From contig CALMZT010000229.1 in NCBI GenBank assembly GCA_937870805.1, positions 1 to 15,647 on the forward strand: a DNA stretch of 15,647 nt, in the 5' to 3' direction. A program made the position numbers and the translations under genes. Source of the DNA: an uncultured Chloroflexota bacterium. GTDB lineage: Bacteria > Chloroflexota > Anaerolineae > Aggregatilineales > Phototrophicaceae. A model generated the notes under the pieces. That model was not told the DNA's origin, searched no databases, and worked only from the letters and a program-made list of their open reading frames with translations. Shown in pieces: positions 15,328-15,647 of the stretch. The first letter of the stretch is position 1. Each line of letters opens with the position of its first letter.

Positions 15328-15477
15328 TAGGACTTTCGCTTTTACCCCTCTCTAAATCTCTCCCCACTGCGTGGAGAGAGACTTAAAACGGCGTGCGTTC
15401 CTGTGTTGCTCCCTTTCCCCATTGCATGGAGCAAGGGCTGGGGATAGGGGTAAATGAACTTGCGAGCGAAAGTCCTA
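15328..15477. mobile_element. MITE-like element, copy 2 (inverted relative to copy 1)
   Basis: A 150-bp element with perfect terminal repeats AGGACTTTCGCT / AGCGAAAGTCCT. It is bounded by TA on both sides (TA-GGACTTTCGCT ... AGCGAAAGTCC-TA), the target duplication expected of IS630/Tc1-type transposition. The interior has CCCCTCTCTAAATCTCTCCCC-like and GGGGATAGGGG-like runs. No coding capacity. It aligns with the reverse complement of 8388-8550 along its whole length, with about a dozen bases deleted or unmatched in the middle. Confidence 0.8.
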
Positions 15478-15556
15478 TAATTGAATGACTCACCTTACGC
15501 AGTGTACCGCTCCAGGTGTATATGCTCTTTAATCATATAGGACGAAGTACGCATTC

Positions 15557-15582
15557 GTAGGGGCGCACCTACGTGTGCGCCC
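15557..15582. repeat. GTAGGGGC-type palindromic repeat, 8-bp stem
   Basis: GGGCGCAC (15561-15568) pairs perfectly with GTGCGCCC (15575-15582) around a 6-nt loop, preceded by GTAG. It resembles the inner right arm of the palindrome at 3496-3654, suggesting a dispersed repeat family. Around it, 15478-15647 has no recognisable gene; a 6-bp hairpin AACCCG-TTCA-CGGGTT lies at 15626-15641 with no clear role. Confidence 0.5.
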
Positions 15583-15647
15583 GACAAAGGTAGACGCCCT
15601 TCCTTTACTCCGTCTCTAATCGTCCAACCCGTTCACGGGTTTCCAAC

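Noticed and set aside
15146..15367. 73-codon - strand ORF upstream of the operon
   Set aside because: It overlaps the consensus + promoter and the left end of the MITE-like element, shows no domain and has no convincing ribosome binding site.
1..15647. CRISPR array, tRNA or rRNA genes, transposase gene
   Set aside because: No regularly spaced direct repeats, no cloverleaf or rRNA sequence and no transposase motif seen on either strand.

Overview
The window looks like a chromosomal accessory region of a free-living heterotrophic bacterium. Gene style (GT39 membrane glycosyltransferases, a CUT2-type sugar ABC transporter with a FadR-type regulator, GTAGGGGC-type palindromic repeats) suggests Chloroflexota (Anaerolineae-like), but that is inference from general familiarity; no marker gene is present.

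Layout. Positions 120-3390 (+ strand) hold two overlapping membrane glycosyltransferase genes, a GT39-like GT-C protein and a cellulose-synthase-like GT2 protein, closed by a clear hairpin terminator. Positions 3435-3729 are a gene-free convergent gap occupied by a 159-bp imperfect palindrome. Positions 3730-15047 (all - strand, so read right to left) are one long sugar-catabolic gene set. In transcription order: FadR/GntR regulator, periplasmic-type sugar-binding protein (interrupted by an in-frame TAA), RbsA-like ATPase, two RbsC-like permeases, Gfo/Idh/MocA dehydrogenase, DUF4432 mutarotase-like protein, mandelate racemase/enolase-superfamily sugar-acid dehydratase, class II aldolase, KDG-type PfkB kinase and KDPG-type aldolase. 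Junctions are 4-bp ATGA overlaps or gaps of 2-10 nt, except around the binding protein (41 and 79 nt) and at one 217-bp gap containing a MITE-like element.

How the genes fit together (inference from families). A monosaccharide or sugar acid is bound and imported, its anomers equilibrated (DUF4432), oxidised (Gfo/Idh), dehydrated to a 2-keto-3-deoxy acid (enolase superfamily), phosphorylated (kinase) and split to pyruvate plus a C3 phosphate (KDPG-type aldolase). The class II aldolase is an extra, unexplained C-C-bond enzyme. A near-consensus sigma70 promoter with an inverted repeat lying across its -35 and spacer precedes the regulator and probably drives the whole set under autoregulation.

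Main oddities. (1) A single in-frame stop splits an otherwise intact substrate-binding gene. (2) The second ATPase domain has lost the Walker B Asp-Glu pair. (3) Two related MITE-like elements with 12-bp perfect terminal repeats lie in opposite orientation, one inside the operon and one beyond its promoter. (4) A consensus sigma70 promoter on the + strand at 15265-15292 has no gene behind it within the window. (5) The two glycosyltransferase genes overlap by 80 nt. (6) The GT2 QxxRW motif reads QRGTW. I see no tRNA, rRNA, CRISPR or transposase gene.
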